Notes: a model not told the origin generated them from the letters alone. 64,000 bases of DNA from Chitinophaga rhizophila (GCF_019492185.1 NZ_JAICCF010000002.1:806001-870000); one strand, 5' to 3'; counted from the stretch's first letter, positions 33,008 to 43,031 are shown. Translations and numbers: made by a program.

Positions 33008-34471
33008 TTACAGATCGTTCTGAATGATAGTGCCATTCGCATTGATCTCATCCTGAGGAATCAGAAATTCCCAACGGATATCACCTGCAGGCACCTGCAT
33101 CAGACCATTCGTGAACGTGTTAGAATGGTTAGTACCAGTTCTGTCCAATGGCTGGTTCAGACGTTTCAGATCATAGAAACGGAAACCTTCACCCCACAGT
33201 TCAATACGACGATTAGTCATGATTTCTTCCAGCAGTGCGGCACCTGTAGCTGTGCTCCTGGTATAATTAGGATCACGGTTAGACATTAACTCGAATAATG
33301 CATCAGCGGCACCTCCATTGTCATTAAGGCGGGCTTTCGCTTCAGCTTCAATCAGGTACATTTCAGCAACGCGCATGTACGGTACGTCACCAATACTGCT
33401 GCTGCTTGCAACCAGGAACTTCTTGTTCATATAAGGCGCTCTGATACCACCGGAAGGAACGGGAACACCGGTACCGGTAGGGCTCCATACCTGTCTGCGG
33501 ATATCTGTGGCTGACATTCTTTCGTACAGCACGTTATTGATCGCCTTTGGATTCGTTCTGATGTTAGAAGAGTTGAAGTTTGCTGACATGTAAGCAAAGA
33601 AAGAATAGAAGTAAGTAGTCTGTTCAGAGATCTGATGGCTACCCCACATCCACTCAACATTACCATAGTCATTGAAACCCTGCAGATATTGATCGTTTGC
33701 CATCAGACGTTTCCCGGCTCTTGCTTCAGCCGCATATTGTGCAGCCGTAGCCCAGTCCTGCTGTGTCAAAGCAACACGTGCTTTGATACCCTTTGCAACG
33801 GCTCCGGTAATGTGAGATGCATTATCAGTATAACCTTCCAGGTGTACAACAGCTGAGTCAATATCCTTATTAATCTGAGTATATACTTCAGCAACAGTAA
33901 CTCTTGGTGTTGGTGTTATGATGTTTGTCAGCACCAGGGGAACACCCAGCTGGGTGTTATTGGAGGTAGCATCAAAACGTTTACCATACATCTGTACCAG
34001 GTTCCAGTAAGCCCAGGCACGGTAGGCTTCGGCCTGTCCTTTAACGATGTTCTTTTCAGCAGGATCACCATCTACGTTATCGATGTTGGTGATGATCATG
34101 TTTGCGTTAGCAATGATCTTATAATAGAAATAGTAAGTGTATTTCAGGAAAGTGGCTGTAACCGTCCGATGGGTCATCCATTGATATTGGGCGTTGAACC
34201 AACCATTACCGGCAGCAGTCATTACCAGGTCATCACCCAGCATATCATTGTTGATCATGATGCTACCCTGACCACCCTGGTCCTGGTTGTCGTACTGGAT
34301 ATACAGTGAACGGTGAATACCGTTAATTGCAGCCCAGGCACCTGACATATTGCTGAATACTGCTTCAGACGGATAAGCGTCTGTCGGATTTGTATCAAGA
34401 TATTCCTTGTTGCAGGAACTGAAAATTAATGCCGATGCGGCTATGAGTATACCAAATAATTTCTTAGTCAT
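33008..34471 (-). CDS. SusD/RagB-family outer-membrane glycan-binding lipoprotein
   Basis: Surface lipoprotein that captures ligand for the partner SusC channel. The 487-residue protein has a lipoprotein signal ending in LIFSSC (Cys20) and the family start NKEYLDTNPTDAYPSEAVFSNMSGAW. A TPR-like helical part carries EAYRAWAYWNLVQMYGKRF, and the C-terminal part the signature MRVAEMYLIEAEAKARL and EIMTNRRIELWGEGFRFYDLKRL. It starts 14 bases after the SusC stop. The ligand cannot be predicted from sequence. Confidence 0.95.
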   Translation of the reverse strand: MTKKLFGILIAASALIFSSCNKEYLDTNPTDAYPSEAVFSNMSGAWAAINGIHRSLYIQYDNQDQGGQGSIMINNDMLGDDLVMTAAGNGWFNAQYQWMTHRTVTATFLKYTYYFYYKIIANANMIITNIDNVDGDPAEKNIVKGQAEAYRAWAYWNLVQMYGKRFDATSNNTQLGVPLVLTNIITPTPRVTVAEVYTQINKDIDSAVVHLEGYTDNASHITGAVAKGIKARVALTQQDWATAAQYAAEARAGKRLMANDQYLQGFNDYGNVEWMWGSHQISEQTTYFYSFFAYMSANFNSSNIRTNPKAINNVLYERMSATDIRRQVWSPTGTGVPVPSGGIRAPYMNKKFLVASSSSIGDVPYMRVAEMYLIEAEAKARLNDNGGAADALFELMSNRDPNYTRSTATGAALLEEIMTNRRIELWGEGFRFYDLKRLNQPLDRTGTNHSNTFTNGLMQVPAGDIRWEFLIPQDEINANGTIIQNDL

Positions 34472-34485
34472 CTTTCTTTCTGTTT

Positions 34486-37400
34486 TTAGAGTCCAACATT
34501 AATACCTACGGTCACTACACGAGCAGGAGAGTATGCGTTTGAAGTTACACCGCTGAATGCCTGTGTTACGTTCATACCCTTACGAGCTGTTCTGAGATAC
34601 AGGTTCTCACCGCTTGCAAAGATGTTTGCGCTGTTGATACGCATTGCAGAGGTCCATGCTTTAGGCAGGGTATAACCCAGACTTACCCTTCTCAGGTTCA
34701 CGAAGGAAGCGCTTGTCAACCAACGATCTGATGTTCCCGCATTGATATTATTCACGTTATTGAACTGCATTTTAGGAACGTTGGTTTCATCTCCTGCTTT
34801 CTGCCAACGCTGTAATGCGTCAACGTGCAGTGCTGAACCATAAGTACCACCATGCATCAGACCCATATAAGTCTGGTCGTATACTTTACCACCGATCTGG
34901 TAGCTCACTACGAAAGACAACTCAAAGTTCTTGTAATTGAAGGTGTTGGTAATACCACCATATACATCAGGAATTGCAGAACCAGCATAGTGATAACGTG
35001 CATTGCTCAGCAGGATAGTAGCGGTATCACCATTTTTGGTTACGCGGGTATTCCTGTTGTTAGGATTGATGGTAGTGTTCTGTGCTCTGTACAGTGGCTG
35101 ACCATCTTCAGGATCAACACCCAGGTATTCTCTCAGCCAGTAGTCAAACTGAGACTGACCAACCATCAGCTTCTTAGTACCAGAAATGATCTCTCTCTGA
35201 GGCTGTTCTGTGATCTGGTTTTTATACGTAGTCGCATTCAGATTTACATTCCATTTGAAATCTTTGTTACGTACCACATCAACACCTACCTGTACTTCGA
35301 AACCTTTGTTCCACATAGTACCGATGTTCCTGTTCTGGAATGTCAGACCGCTGGATAAAGGTGTTGGTACACGGAACAGGAGGTTGCTTGACTGACGGTG
35401 GAAATATTCGATGCTACCGGTTACTCTTTCTTTAAAGAATCCGAAGTCTACACCTACGTCAAAGGTCTTATTCTGCTCCCATACCAGGTTGCTGGCGATA
35501 GTACGTTGCAGTACACCTGGCTCAGCTGCATTCGGATAAGGATCATATAATGCCTGCCATGCATAGTAAATAGCATTACCATCTTCATCCAGTAACGCGT
35601 CATTACCTACTGAACCATAGGAAGAACGTACTTTCAGCAGGTCTACCCAGCTCTGGTCTTTCATGAAGCTCTCATTGCTCAGGTTCCATGCTGCACCTAC
35701 TGACCAGAAGCTACCCCAACGCAGATCTTTTGAGAAACGGCTGGTACCATCACGACGGAAGGAAGCAGAAGCAAAGTATTTCTGATCGTAGTTATAAGTA
35801 GCACGGGTGAAGTAACCTTCTGTGCGATATTTATCTGTACGGGAACTCAGGGTGTTGGTAGTTGTGAAGTTATCCAACTCTGTAGATGCACCATCAACAA
35901 TTACCATCTGTCTTGCACCGTAGAAGTAGTTGTAGGTACGGTCGAAATTCTCATGACCTAGCAGTACATCTATGTTGTGCAGACCGAAAGTACGGTTGTA
36001 GTTCAGTAACTGGTTGAATGTGAAACCGGTAGTAGTACGGCTGGTACGGCTTGCGCGTCCTGCAGGCGCACCATCACCTACTGTAGTATTATCGAAAGTA
36101 CCTACCAGGTCATTGGTTACGTCCACACCCAGGTTGGTAGTGAATTTAAAATCACGGAGGAATTTCACTTCACCGAATGTTCTAGCAGACAATGCGTTGC
36201 GTTTGAAGCTGTTGTCATTCAGTTCAGTTTCCTGAATAATGTGACGACCAGCGTTTGCGCCTGCAGGTCTTGCTACCTGACCACCCAGGGAACCATCACC
36301 CAGATCATAGATGGTATTACCATTTCTGTCCAGTACCAGTTCACCTGTTACAGCGTCACGTGCATGGATCGGATAGATAGGACCCATGTTCCTGGTGAAG
36401 TTGAACGGGTTGATATAAGCAGTGCTGTTATCCACGGTGTTAGCCTGGTTTGATTTAGTGAATGTACCATTCACATTCAAACCTGTTCTGAACCATGACA
36501 GCGGATTTGAGTTTACATTGATACGACCGTTGATTCTTTCAAAGTCTGACTTCATTACGAAACCTTTCTCTTTCAGGTAACCCAGGGAGATAAAGTAATC
36601 GCTTTTGTCAGAACCACCGTTGAAGCTAACGCCGTAGTCGCCACGGGTACCAGTACGCTGAACAGCCTTTGTCCAGTCCAGATCATCTGCATAACGCAGC
36701 TGAGCGTCAGGGTTCAGGGTACCATCGGTACGTACGATATCATTGTTGGCAACATTGAAAGGGTTGTATCCCAGACGTTCTGTAATACGATTTGTAGCGG
36801 TCTGGTTAGCGGCTTCCAGTGTAGTACTACCAGTGAACAGGGTATTTCTGTAAGACTCCCACATCAGCGGATAATACTGGAATGCATCTACACGCTCATA
36901 TTCAGGAATAGCGCGGGAAGTGATACCCTGCATACCTCTTACGTTAACACGGTGGCTACCGCGTTTACCTTTTTTGGTGGTGATGATCACCACACCGTTT
37001 GCGGCACGTGCACCATACAGAGCAGAAGCAGATGCATCTTTCAGCAGGGACATGCTTTCGATATCATCTGTAGCCAGGGAGGATATATTACCTTCAAAAG
37101 GTACACCATCCACTACATATAACGGTTCGCTGGAAGCGTTGATTGAACCTACACCACGGATACGGATGCTAGGACCAGCGCCTGGCTGACCGCTACCTGC
37201 GTTAACCTGTATACCGGCAGCAGCACCTTCCAGTGCATTGAATACGTTAGAGATAGGGCGGGTCTGCAGCGCTTTGGAATCGATCTGCGCCAGAGAACCT
37301 GTAAATGTTTTACGGTTTGCAGTACCATAAGCGATCACCACTACTTCATTCAGTCCTTTGGTATCTACCTGCAGGGTTACGTTGAGTGAAGTACGGCCAC

Positions 37401-37968
37401 CTACAGCTACTTCCTGGTCGATATGACCTACGTAGCTGAATACCAGTACTGCGTTAGACGGTGCTGTCAGTGTGTACTCACCTTTCATATCGGTAACAGT
37501 ACCGATGTTGGTTTTAGCCACACGTACGCTAACACCTACCAGTGGCGTACCAGCAGGATCAGTAACACGACCTTTTACACTGATGTCAGCCATCTGCTCA
37601 GCTTTAGGAGCGATGCCTACCAGTTTGTCAGACATTACACGATAGGTAAGACCAGTGCTGTTTAATGCAGCAGCCAGTACCTGTTCTACAGTCTTATCTG
37701 TTACACTTACCGTCACCTTGGTATCAGCAGCGATAGCATCGTTGCTGTATACAAAGCGGTAATCACTTTGCTTTTCAATGATTTTAAGCAATTTAGCCAG
37801 TTTTACATCTTCCAGGTCCAGCGTGAACTTTTTCTGAGAGAATACACTGGCAGACACCTGCATACAGGTTACGAGTGTCAGCATAAAGGCCAGTTTCATC
37901 AATAGAATTGCTTTTAGAAAAGACTTCGGTTTAGGTAAAAGAAACAGATTAAGTCTGGTTTTTTCCAT
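34486..37968 (-). CDS. SusC/RagA-family TonB-dependent receptor with STN signalling domain
   Basis: Outer-membrane importer paired with SusD. The ATG at 37968 (MEKTRLNLF) is chosen over one 33 bases upstream because it leads directly into a long signal peptide. The 1,160-residue protein contains an STN domain (about 45-115, FTLDLEDVKLAKLLKIIEKQ), which contacts FecR, a carboxypeptidase-regulatory-like domain (about 125-205), the plug with the SusC signatures YVVDGVPFEG and KDASASALYGARAANGVVIITTKKG, and the barrel ending VVTVGINVGL. The STN domain and the upstream sigma/FecR genes show trans-envelope regulation. Confidence 0.95.
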   Translation of the reverse strand: MEKTRLNLFLLPKPKSFLKAILLMKLAFMLTLVTCMQVSASVFSQKKFTLDLEDVKLAKLLKIIEKQSDYRFVYSNDAIAADTKVTVSVTDKTVEQVLAAALNSTGLTYRVMSDKLVGIAPKAEQMADISVKGRVTDPAGTPLVGVSVRVAKTNIGTVTDMKGEYTLTAPSNAVLVFSYVGHIDQEVAVGGRTSLNVTLQVDTKGLNEVVVIAYGTANRKTFTGSLAQIDSKALQTRPISNVFNALEGAAAGIQVNAGSGQPGAGPSIRIRGVGSINASSEPLYVVDGVPFEGNISSLATDDIESMSLLKDASASALYGARAANGVVIITTKKGKRGSHRVNVRGMQGITSRAIPEYERVDAFQYYPLMWESYRNTLFTGSTTLEAANQTATNRITERLGYNPFNVANNDIVRTDGTLNPDAQLRYADDLDWTKAVQRTGTRGDYGVSFNGGSDKSDYFISLGYLKEKGFVMKSDFERINGRINVNSNPLSWFRTGLNVNGTFTKSNQANTVDNSTAYINPFNFTRNMGPIYPIHARDAVTGELVLDRNGNTIYDLGDGSLGGQVARPAGANAGRHIIQETELNDNSFKRNALSARTFGEVKFLRDFKFTTNLGVDVTNDLVGTFDNTTVGDGAPAGRASRTSRTTTGFTFNQLLNYNRTFGLHNIDVLLGHENFDRTYNYFYGARQMVIVDGASTELDNFTTTNTLSSRTDKYRTEGYFTRATYNYDQKYFASASFRRDGTSRFSKDLRWGSFWSVGAAWNLSNESFMKDQSWVDLLKVRSSYGSVGNDALLDEDGNAIYYAWQALYDPYPNAAEPGVLQRTIASNLVWEQNKTFDVGVDFGFFKERVTGSIEYFHRQSSNLLFRVPTPLSSGLTFQNRNIGTMWNKGFEVQVGVDVVRNKDFKWNVNLNATTYKNQITEQPQREIISGTKKLMVGQSQFDYWLREYLGVDPEDGQPLYRAQNTTINPNNRNTRVTKNGDTATILLSNARYHYAGSAIPDVYGGITNTFNYKNFELSFVVSYQIGGKVYDQTYMGLMHGGTYGSALHVDALQRWQKAGDETNVPKMQFNNVNNINAGTSDRWLTSASFVNLRRVSLGYTLPKAWTSAMRINSANIFASGENLYLRTARKGMNVTQAFSGVTSNAYSPARVVTVGINVGL

Positions 37969-38144
37969 ACTTTTAGATTGTTTAAGGTCAATAAAATGCA
38001 TTGACAGGTTTCATCGCCAAATGAAACGCACCTGTCCTGCGCTGATCTTGGTTAAGGGGGGAATGTTGCCGCATTTCCCCTTTCTCTTGTTCAATAGTTA
38101 CAAATCAATAAGTTCAATAGTTTGTTACATAAGTAAAGGAGTAT

Positions 38145-39239
38145 TTATCGTTTTATGATTATTTTCTTCTTATCAATATGATAGTGAAACGGAGCCGTAA
38201 ATTTTAATGCTTCCAATGTCTGATCCACTGTTTCGTTAATAAAAGTCCCCGTAAAACGGCTCTCTGCTATTGTTGCATCTTCAAAAACCATCTGCACATC
38301 ATACCACCTTTCCATTTTAAGCGCAATATCTTCAAAACGCTCATTGTTGAATACCAGGCAGTTTTCTTTCCAGGCCGTTTCTGCAACCAGACTGTCTGAC
38401 GGATTAACCGTTACTTCTTCGAGCCGGTATGGTGCCTTATCATGCTGTATAGCAACAGGCACTGCGGGCGCTGGTTTTGGCTGCTGGTCATTCTGCAACA
38501 CTAATTTCTGATTTGGTGACAAAATCACCTTCTTTGGTATATCCCCTTTAATTGTAACTTCTACTTTACCCTGAATAAGTGAGGTTTCTACTGTTTTGTC
38601 CTCCTCATAAGCTCTGACATTGAACGTTGTCCCTAATACTGTAATGTCCATTTTCCTGGTGTGGATAATGAAGGGCCTTTGTTCATCCTTTAATACATCA
38701 AAAAAGGCCTCTCCTTCCAGCACTACCTGCCTGCTGTTGTCCTGACCATAATCATAGGTCAATTTACTGCCAACATTCAGGTAAACCGTCGATCCGTCAG
38801 GCAATGTTACCGTAGACCGTGATCCATGCCGGGTGCTGATCTCACTTACCAGTTCTTTATTATCATGGTGTCTGTGCCCCCTTGTACTCCATAATCCCCC
38901 TATGACTGCCAGCAAAGATGCAGCAGCAGCCAATACATGCCATCTGATACTGCGGAACCAGGATTTCTTCGCTACTTTTTCCTGAAATACACTTTCCAGC
39001 GACTTTGCTGCAAAATCAGCAGGAAATAACTCCTGCATCCGCAGCATATGCCTCCCGAGTGCAATCTCTATATCTTCAGTGCCCCCAGGCGATTGCAGTT
39101 CCAGTTCTTTCATCAGAGATGCCTGATAACTCAGTTGGGCATCATCCTTCAGAAGTACTTCCAGTTCCCGCAACTCATCCAAAGTAGCTTCACCCGATAT
39201 TTTTCTTCCCAGCAATATCCAGGTTCTGTCTTGACTCAT
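38145..39239 (-). CDS. FecR-family anti-sigma factor
   Basis: Membrane regulator that controls the ECF sigma factor encoded just upstream. The 364-residue protein has a cytosolic helical head (about 1-100), one membrane segment (about 105-120, WHVLAAAASLLAVIGGLW), a periplasmic FecR domain (about 135-245, TLPDGSTVYLNVGSKLTYD and FNVRAYEEDKTVETSLIQGKVEV) and a C-terminal DUF4974 domain (about 290-364, FNNERFEDIALKMERWYDV). The last domain is expected to meet the SusC STN domain. Gene order sigma, fecR, susC, susD is the standard one. Confidence 0.94.
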   Translation of the reverse strand: MSQDRTWILLGRKISGEATLDELRELEVLLKDDAQLSYQASLMKELELQSPGGTEDIEIALGRHMLRMQELFPADFAAKSLESVFQEKVAKKSWFRSIRWHVLAAAASLLAVIGGLWSTRGHRHHDNKELVSEISTRHGSRSTVTLPDGSTVYLNVGSKLTYDYGQDNSRQVVLEGEAFFDVLKDEQRPFIIHTRKMDITVLGTTFNVRAYEEDKTVETSLIQGKVEVTIKGDIPKKVILSPNQKLVLQNDQQPKPAPAVPVAIQHDKAPYRLEEVTVNPSDSLVAETAWKENCLVFNNERFEDIALKMERWYDVQMVFEDATIAESRFTGTFINETVDQTLEALKFTAPFHYHIDKKKIIIKR

Positions 39240-39330
39240 AAACGTTATTATGGGCTTTACATCTAATAAGACAGCGTTTTTTTAACAATCTACTAAGCAA
39301 TCTGAAAAAAAATTTAACGAAAATTAAACA

Positions 39331-39954
39331 TTAGCGTTTTGGAAGATATAAACGCAATGATTCACTGATCTTTTTGCAGGCTATGGCCATCTGAACGTCA
39401 ATTGTGTTCACAGATATCTCCAGGATACTGGCTACTTCTTTGTATTTAAGTCCGTCTTCGCGGATCAGCTTATATATAATCTTGCAACGGGGCGGCAAGT
39501 TATTCACCGCATCGGCCATCTTTCTGGCCATCTCTCCCGATATCATTAATTGTTCAGGGGTACTGTCAGCCACGCTGACATCTACAGATAATTCATCAAT
39601 ACTGAAATGTTGTAACTGCTGTTGATTCAGATAATTGAGAGCGGTATTACGGGTAGCGACATACAAATAGACCTTCAGGTTGCTGACCTGTAAAAGGCGC
39701 TCCCTGTTCTTCCAGATGTTCATAAAAACGTCTGAAGCAATTTCTTCTGCCTGTTCATTGGATTTTACCACAGATGACGCAAACTGGCACAATGGCTTAT
39801 AAAATTGTCGAAACAATTGCCTGTATGCCTGCTCATCTCCGGTCGCTATCCTTCCGGCGAGAATTTGTATAGTAGCATGGTCTGGTGTCTGCACTACCGG
39901 GTTATAATTTTTATCTCTGCACCTTAAAATTAGTCCAAAAGACTTCAAAATCAC
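39331..39954 (-). CDS. ECF RNA polymerase sigma factor
   Basis: Alternative sigma-70 factor of 207 residues, expected to activate susC-susD when FecR releases it. Region 2 spans about 40-105 (YRQLFRQFYKPLCQFA, EEIASDVFMNIWKNR) and region 4 about 145-195 (NLPPRCKIIYKLIREDGLKYKEVASILEIS, a helix-turn-helix). The first 25 residues are not typical and the start may lie further in; no better in-frame ATG is seen. It is first in the sigma-fecR-susC-susD row. Confidence 0.92.
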   Translation of the reverse strand: MILKSFGLILRCRDKNYNPVVQTPDHATIQILAGRIATGDEQAYRQLFRQFYKPLCQFASSVVKSNEQAEEIASDVFMNIWKNRERLLQVSNLKVYLYVATRNTALNYLNQQQLQHFSIDELSVDVSVADSTPEQLMISGEMARKMADAVNNLPPRCKIIYKLIREDGLKYKEVASILEISVNTIDVQMAIACKKISESLRLYLPKR

Positions 39955-40202
39955 AATACCGTTCTGAAGCCTGGGGACATATAGATTTTATAACAATAAG
40001 TTCTGTCCTTTGCCGGTTTAAACATTGTCCCCTGATGGCGGCTGTATGTTTGTGGTGTCCCGGTTATAAAATGTATATCTGCTCTGGAGATATACCACAT
40101 CCAAAGTATTGAATATTCCATTTATAACAAAATAGAAAACATTAAACTTAATAGCGCTATTAGCCGTAAACCTTATAAGTCCCCTTTTTGTGTTAAAAAT
40201 AA
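39955..40202. other. Gene-free stretch upstream of the sigma factor gene
   Basis: About 250 bases of mixed sequence with no credible gene and no clear promoter match. It probably holds the sigma factor promoter. Confidence 0.4.
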
Positions 40203-40246
40203 AAATGCTTAATACTGCATCCGGAAATGTTCAGTATTAAGCATTT
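40203..40246 (-). terminator. Terminator after the Trp-rich protein gene
   Basis: Perfect 15-bp stem AAATGCTTAATACTG / CAGTATTAAGCATTT with a 14-base loop. On the minus strand the stem is followed by TTATTTTTAA. Confidence 0.75.
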
Positions 40247-40275
40247 AAATCGTAACAGGCAGCTATTCTGCTACC

Positions 40276-40686
40276 TTATTTTTTGCTCACCCATAAGGTC
40301 CAGTCCTGATCAAATTTATACCACTCCCCTTTAGGACCTTCCCATTTCCACTCAGGTACTTCTGCCCAGTTGGCACCCTGGTCGGCGCTCCACCATAACT
40401 TACCGTCCCCTATTTTAAGCCATTTGCCGTCTTTGTCGGCCCACATACCATCTTCCACTGCGGCCCATTTCTTACCATCGGTACTCCACCACAGCTTTGC
40501 GCTCTTATCGATCTTGTACCAATAGGTTTTATTATCCTTCATGCCTTCCCAGACACCGTTTTTGGCCTTTGCCCAGTCGTCTGTTACAACGCTATGATGT
40601 TCAGGAGTTACAATACCATTATCTGCCTTTGTAATTGTAACGATAGAGAAACATGCGCAGGTCATCAATAAAAGAAGTCTTTTCAT
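40276..40686 (-). CDS. Small exported Trp-rich repeat protein
   Basis: A 136-residue protein with a signal peptide (about residues 1-21, cut after TKA). The mature part holds 16 Trp among roughly 115 residues. Three units can be aligned: WYKIDKSAKLWWSTDGKKW (about 60-78), WLKIGDGKLWWSADQGANW (about 91-109) and a shortened WYKFDQDWTLWVSKK (about 122-136), with linkers such as EDGMWADKDGK and PEWKWEGPKGE. The pattern suggests a small beta-repeat fold with exposed aromatic residues, as in carbohydrate- or cell-wall-binding repeats. I do not recognise the family. It has its own terminator and no operon partner. Confidence 0.8.
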   Translation of the reverse strand: MKRLLLLMTCACFSIVTITKADNGIVTPEHHSVVTDDWAKAKNGVWEGMKDNKTYWYKIDKSAKLWWSTDGKKWAAVEDGMWADKDGKWLKIGDGKLWWSADQGANWAEVPEWKWEGPKGEWYKFDQDWTLWVSKK

Positions 40687-41016
40687 TTTATCAGTTTTTT
40701 AGAAGATATAGCCGGTACGTAACAACAGGGCTGCTTTGTAGCGCCACCAGCGGAATGATTGGAGGTTTTTCTGCGGTCATGCCCTGGCTGACCGGTTCAC
40801 TGCTTGCAGGTTAAGATGTACACCTGCAATAATTAACGGTATTAAAACTCTGATGGTTTTATCTCAATTATGAATATTATGTTAAGGGTAGTCTGTACAT
40901 TTATCCAAATTTGTTGTTTCCCGCTTAAACAAAGCCTCAAACTTCTATGTGATTAAAGAGATTTTTTTTAATTTTCCGTCTCGTTTTTAAACCGCATCTA
41001 ATCCAAAACATTAATC
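40687..41016. other. Divergent region between the Trp-rich protein and nagB-like genes
   Basis: About 330 AT-rich bases with no gene. It should carry promoters for both flanking genes, but I find no full TAnnTTTG match. Confidence 0.4.
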
Positions 41017-42942
41017 ATGACGCTTAATCATCAGGAAATTGAACTGATCGACAGTTTCGAACAGATAGCCGTGGATATATATCCTACCGCTAAGGACGGT
41101 TCCAGAGCAGTTGCGCAGGAAATAGCAGCACTGATTAAGGAAAGGCAGGCCGCCAACAAACAAGTTGTGCTGGGCCTTGCAACAGGTTCAACCCCTAAAT
41201 ATCTTTATGCAGAACTGGTAAGATTGCACAAGGAAGAAGGGCTTAGCTTCAAAAATGTGCTGACCTTCAACCTGGACGAGTATTACCCGATTGAACCAGA
41301 TGCACTTCAGAGCTATAACAGGTTCATGAAAGAGCAGCTTTTCAATCACATCGACATCCCTGCAGGTAACTACTTCGTTCCGGATGGCACCCTGCCAAAG
41401 GAAAAAGTAAAAGAATATGCCGCCGAATACGAGCGCCGCATAGAAGCTGCCGGTGGCATCGACCTGCAAATCCTGGGTATCGGTACAAACGGTCATATCG
41501 GTTTCAATGAACCTGGTTCAACCCTGAACTCACACACTCGTCTCGTTACACTGGATCATAACACCAGACAAGCTAACGCCTTCGAGTTTGCCAATATGAG
41601 CCAGGTGCCTCGTCTGGCTATTACTATGGGCCTGAGCACTATCTTCAAAGCCAAACGTATCGTACTGCTGGCATGGGGTACCCACAAAGCTAAGATTGTA
41701 CGCAGATCTGTAGAAGGTCATAGCTCTGATCAGGTACCTGCTTCCTTACTGCAGCAGCACCCTGACTGCAAATTCGTGATCGACGAACAGGCAGCTGAAG
41801 AACTGACCCGCTACAAAGAACCATGGCTGACCGGCGACTGCGAATGGACGCCTAAACTGCGTCGTAAAGCGGTTACCAACCTCGCCCTGAAACTGAATAA
41901 ACCCATCCTCATGCTCACCGACAGAGACTACAACGAAAACGGTCTGAATGACCTGATCGTACAGTACGGATCTGCCTATGAACTGAACATCGAGGAATTT
42001 AACGGCATCCGCGATACCATCACAGGATGGCCAGGCGGCAAACCAGGCACTCAGTTGCCAAGCCACCCTGAACGCTCACAGCCTGAGAAAAAACGCGTAC
42101 TGATATTCTCTCCACACCCGGATGATGATATCATCTCTATGGGCGGTACCTTCATCCGCCTGCACGAGCAGGGGCATGATGTACACGTTGCTTACCAGAC
42201 TTCCGGTAACATCGCTGTAACCGACGAGTTCCTGCTGCGCTATATCGACTTCGCAGTAGGTTTTGAAGGTATGTTCGGCATCGACCGTAGCAAAAGCTCC
42301 CAGATCCTGGAAGATGCAAAAGCATTCCTCCGTGTGAAGAAGCCAAGCCAGAAAGACACTGCCGAAAACCGTGCTATCAAAGGTCTGATCCGTCGCGGTG
42401 AAGCAAAAGCTACCTGCCGTTACGTAGGTATCCCTGAGTCTAACATCCACTACCAGAACCTGCCTTTCTACGAAACAGGTACTATCGAGAAAAAACCAAT
42501 GGGTGAAGAAGACATCCAGATGACCGTTGATCTGATACGTGAAGTAAAACCTCACCAGATCTTCTGCGCCGGCGATCTCGCTGACCCACATGGTACTCAC
42601 AAAGTATGTCTGGAAATCATCTTCGCAGCCCTCGACAGACTGAAACACGAAGACTATATGAAAGACTGCTGGGTTTGGATGTATAAAGGCGCATGGCAGG
42701 AATGGAATATCCATGAAATCGAAATGGCTGTACCAATGAGCCCTGACCAGGTATTGCAGAAACGCCTCGGTATCTTCATACACCAGAGCCAGAAAGACGT
42801 CGTTCCTTTCCAGGGATCTGACCTCCGTGAGTTCTGGGAAAGAGCTGAAGACCGTAACGCCAACACAGCTAACCTGTACGACCAGTTAGGTTTACAGAAA
42901 TACGCTGCTATGGAAGCTTTCGCAAGATATCACTTCATGTAG
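41017..42942 (+). CDS. nagB: Glucosamine-6-phosphate deaminase fused to a PIG-L deacetylase domain
   Basis: Cytosolic enzyme of amino-sugar breakdown. The 641-residue protein has an N-terminal NagB domain (about 1-270): GLATGSTPKYLY, the NLDEYYPI motif with the enolising Asp (about 85) and GIGTNGHIGFNEPG (about 153) with catalytic His and Glu. The C-terminal half (about 360-641) is a PIG-L/LmbE-type zinc deacetylase with SPHPDDD and DPHGTHK metal motifs. This fusion is found in Bacteroidota. NagB converts GlcN-6-P to fructose-6-P and ammonia; the second domain could deacetylate an N-acetyl sugar, but its substrate is unproven. A terminator follows. Confidence 0.93.
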   Translation: MTLNHQEIELIDSFEQIAVDIYPTAKDGSRAVAQEIAALIKERQAANKQVVLGLATGSTPKYLYAELVRLHKEEGLSFKNVLTFNLDEYYPIEPDALQSYNRFMKEQLFNHIDIPAGNYFVPDGTLPKEKVKEYAAEYERRIEAAGGIDLQILGIGTNGHIGFNEPGSTLNSHTRLVTLDHNTRQANAFEFANMSQVPRLAITMGLSTIFKAKRIVLLAWGTHKAKIVRRSVEGHSSDQVPASLLQQHPDCKFVIDEQAAEELTRYKEPWLTGDCEWTPKLRRKAVTNLALKLNKPILMLTDRDYNENGLNDLIVQYGSAYELNIEEFNGIRDTITGWPGGKPGTQLPSHPERSQPEKKRVLIFSPHPDDDIISMGGTFIRLHEQGHDVHVAYQTSGNIAVTDEFLLRYIDFAVGFEGMFGIDRSKSSQILEDAKAFLRVKKPSQKDTAENRAIKGLIRRGEAKATCRYVGIPESNIHYQNLPFYETGTIEKKPMGEEDIQMTVDLIREVKPHQIFCAGDLADPHGTHKVCLEIIFAALDRLKHEDYMKDCWVWMYKGAWQEWNIHEIEMAVPMSPDQVLQKRLGIFIHQSQKDVVPFQGSDLREFWERAEDRNANTANLYDQLGLQKYAAMEAFARYHFM

Positions 42943-42966
42943 GCCAACAGCCTAATCATAACATCG

Positions 42967-43004
42967 GCCTCCGTTACGCTCCGGCAGTAACGGAGGCTTT
43001 TTTA
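42967..43004 (+). terminator. Terminator after the NagB-PIG-L gene
   Basis: Perfect 11-bp stem GCCTCCGTTAC / GTAACGGAGGC, nine-base loop, then T6. Confidence 0.9.
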
Positions 43005-43031
43005 TTGCACACTTTTTGCTAGCTTTAAACC

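Noticed and set aside
41188..42783. Several frames antisense to nagB
   Set aside because: Shadows of a well-supported gene with both catalytic domains.
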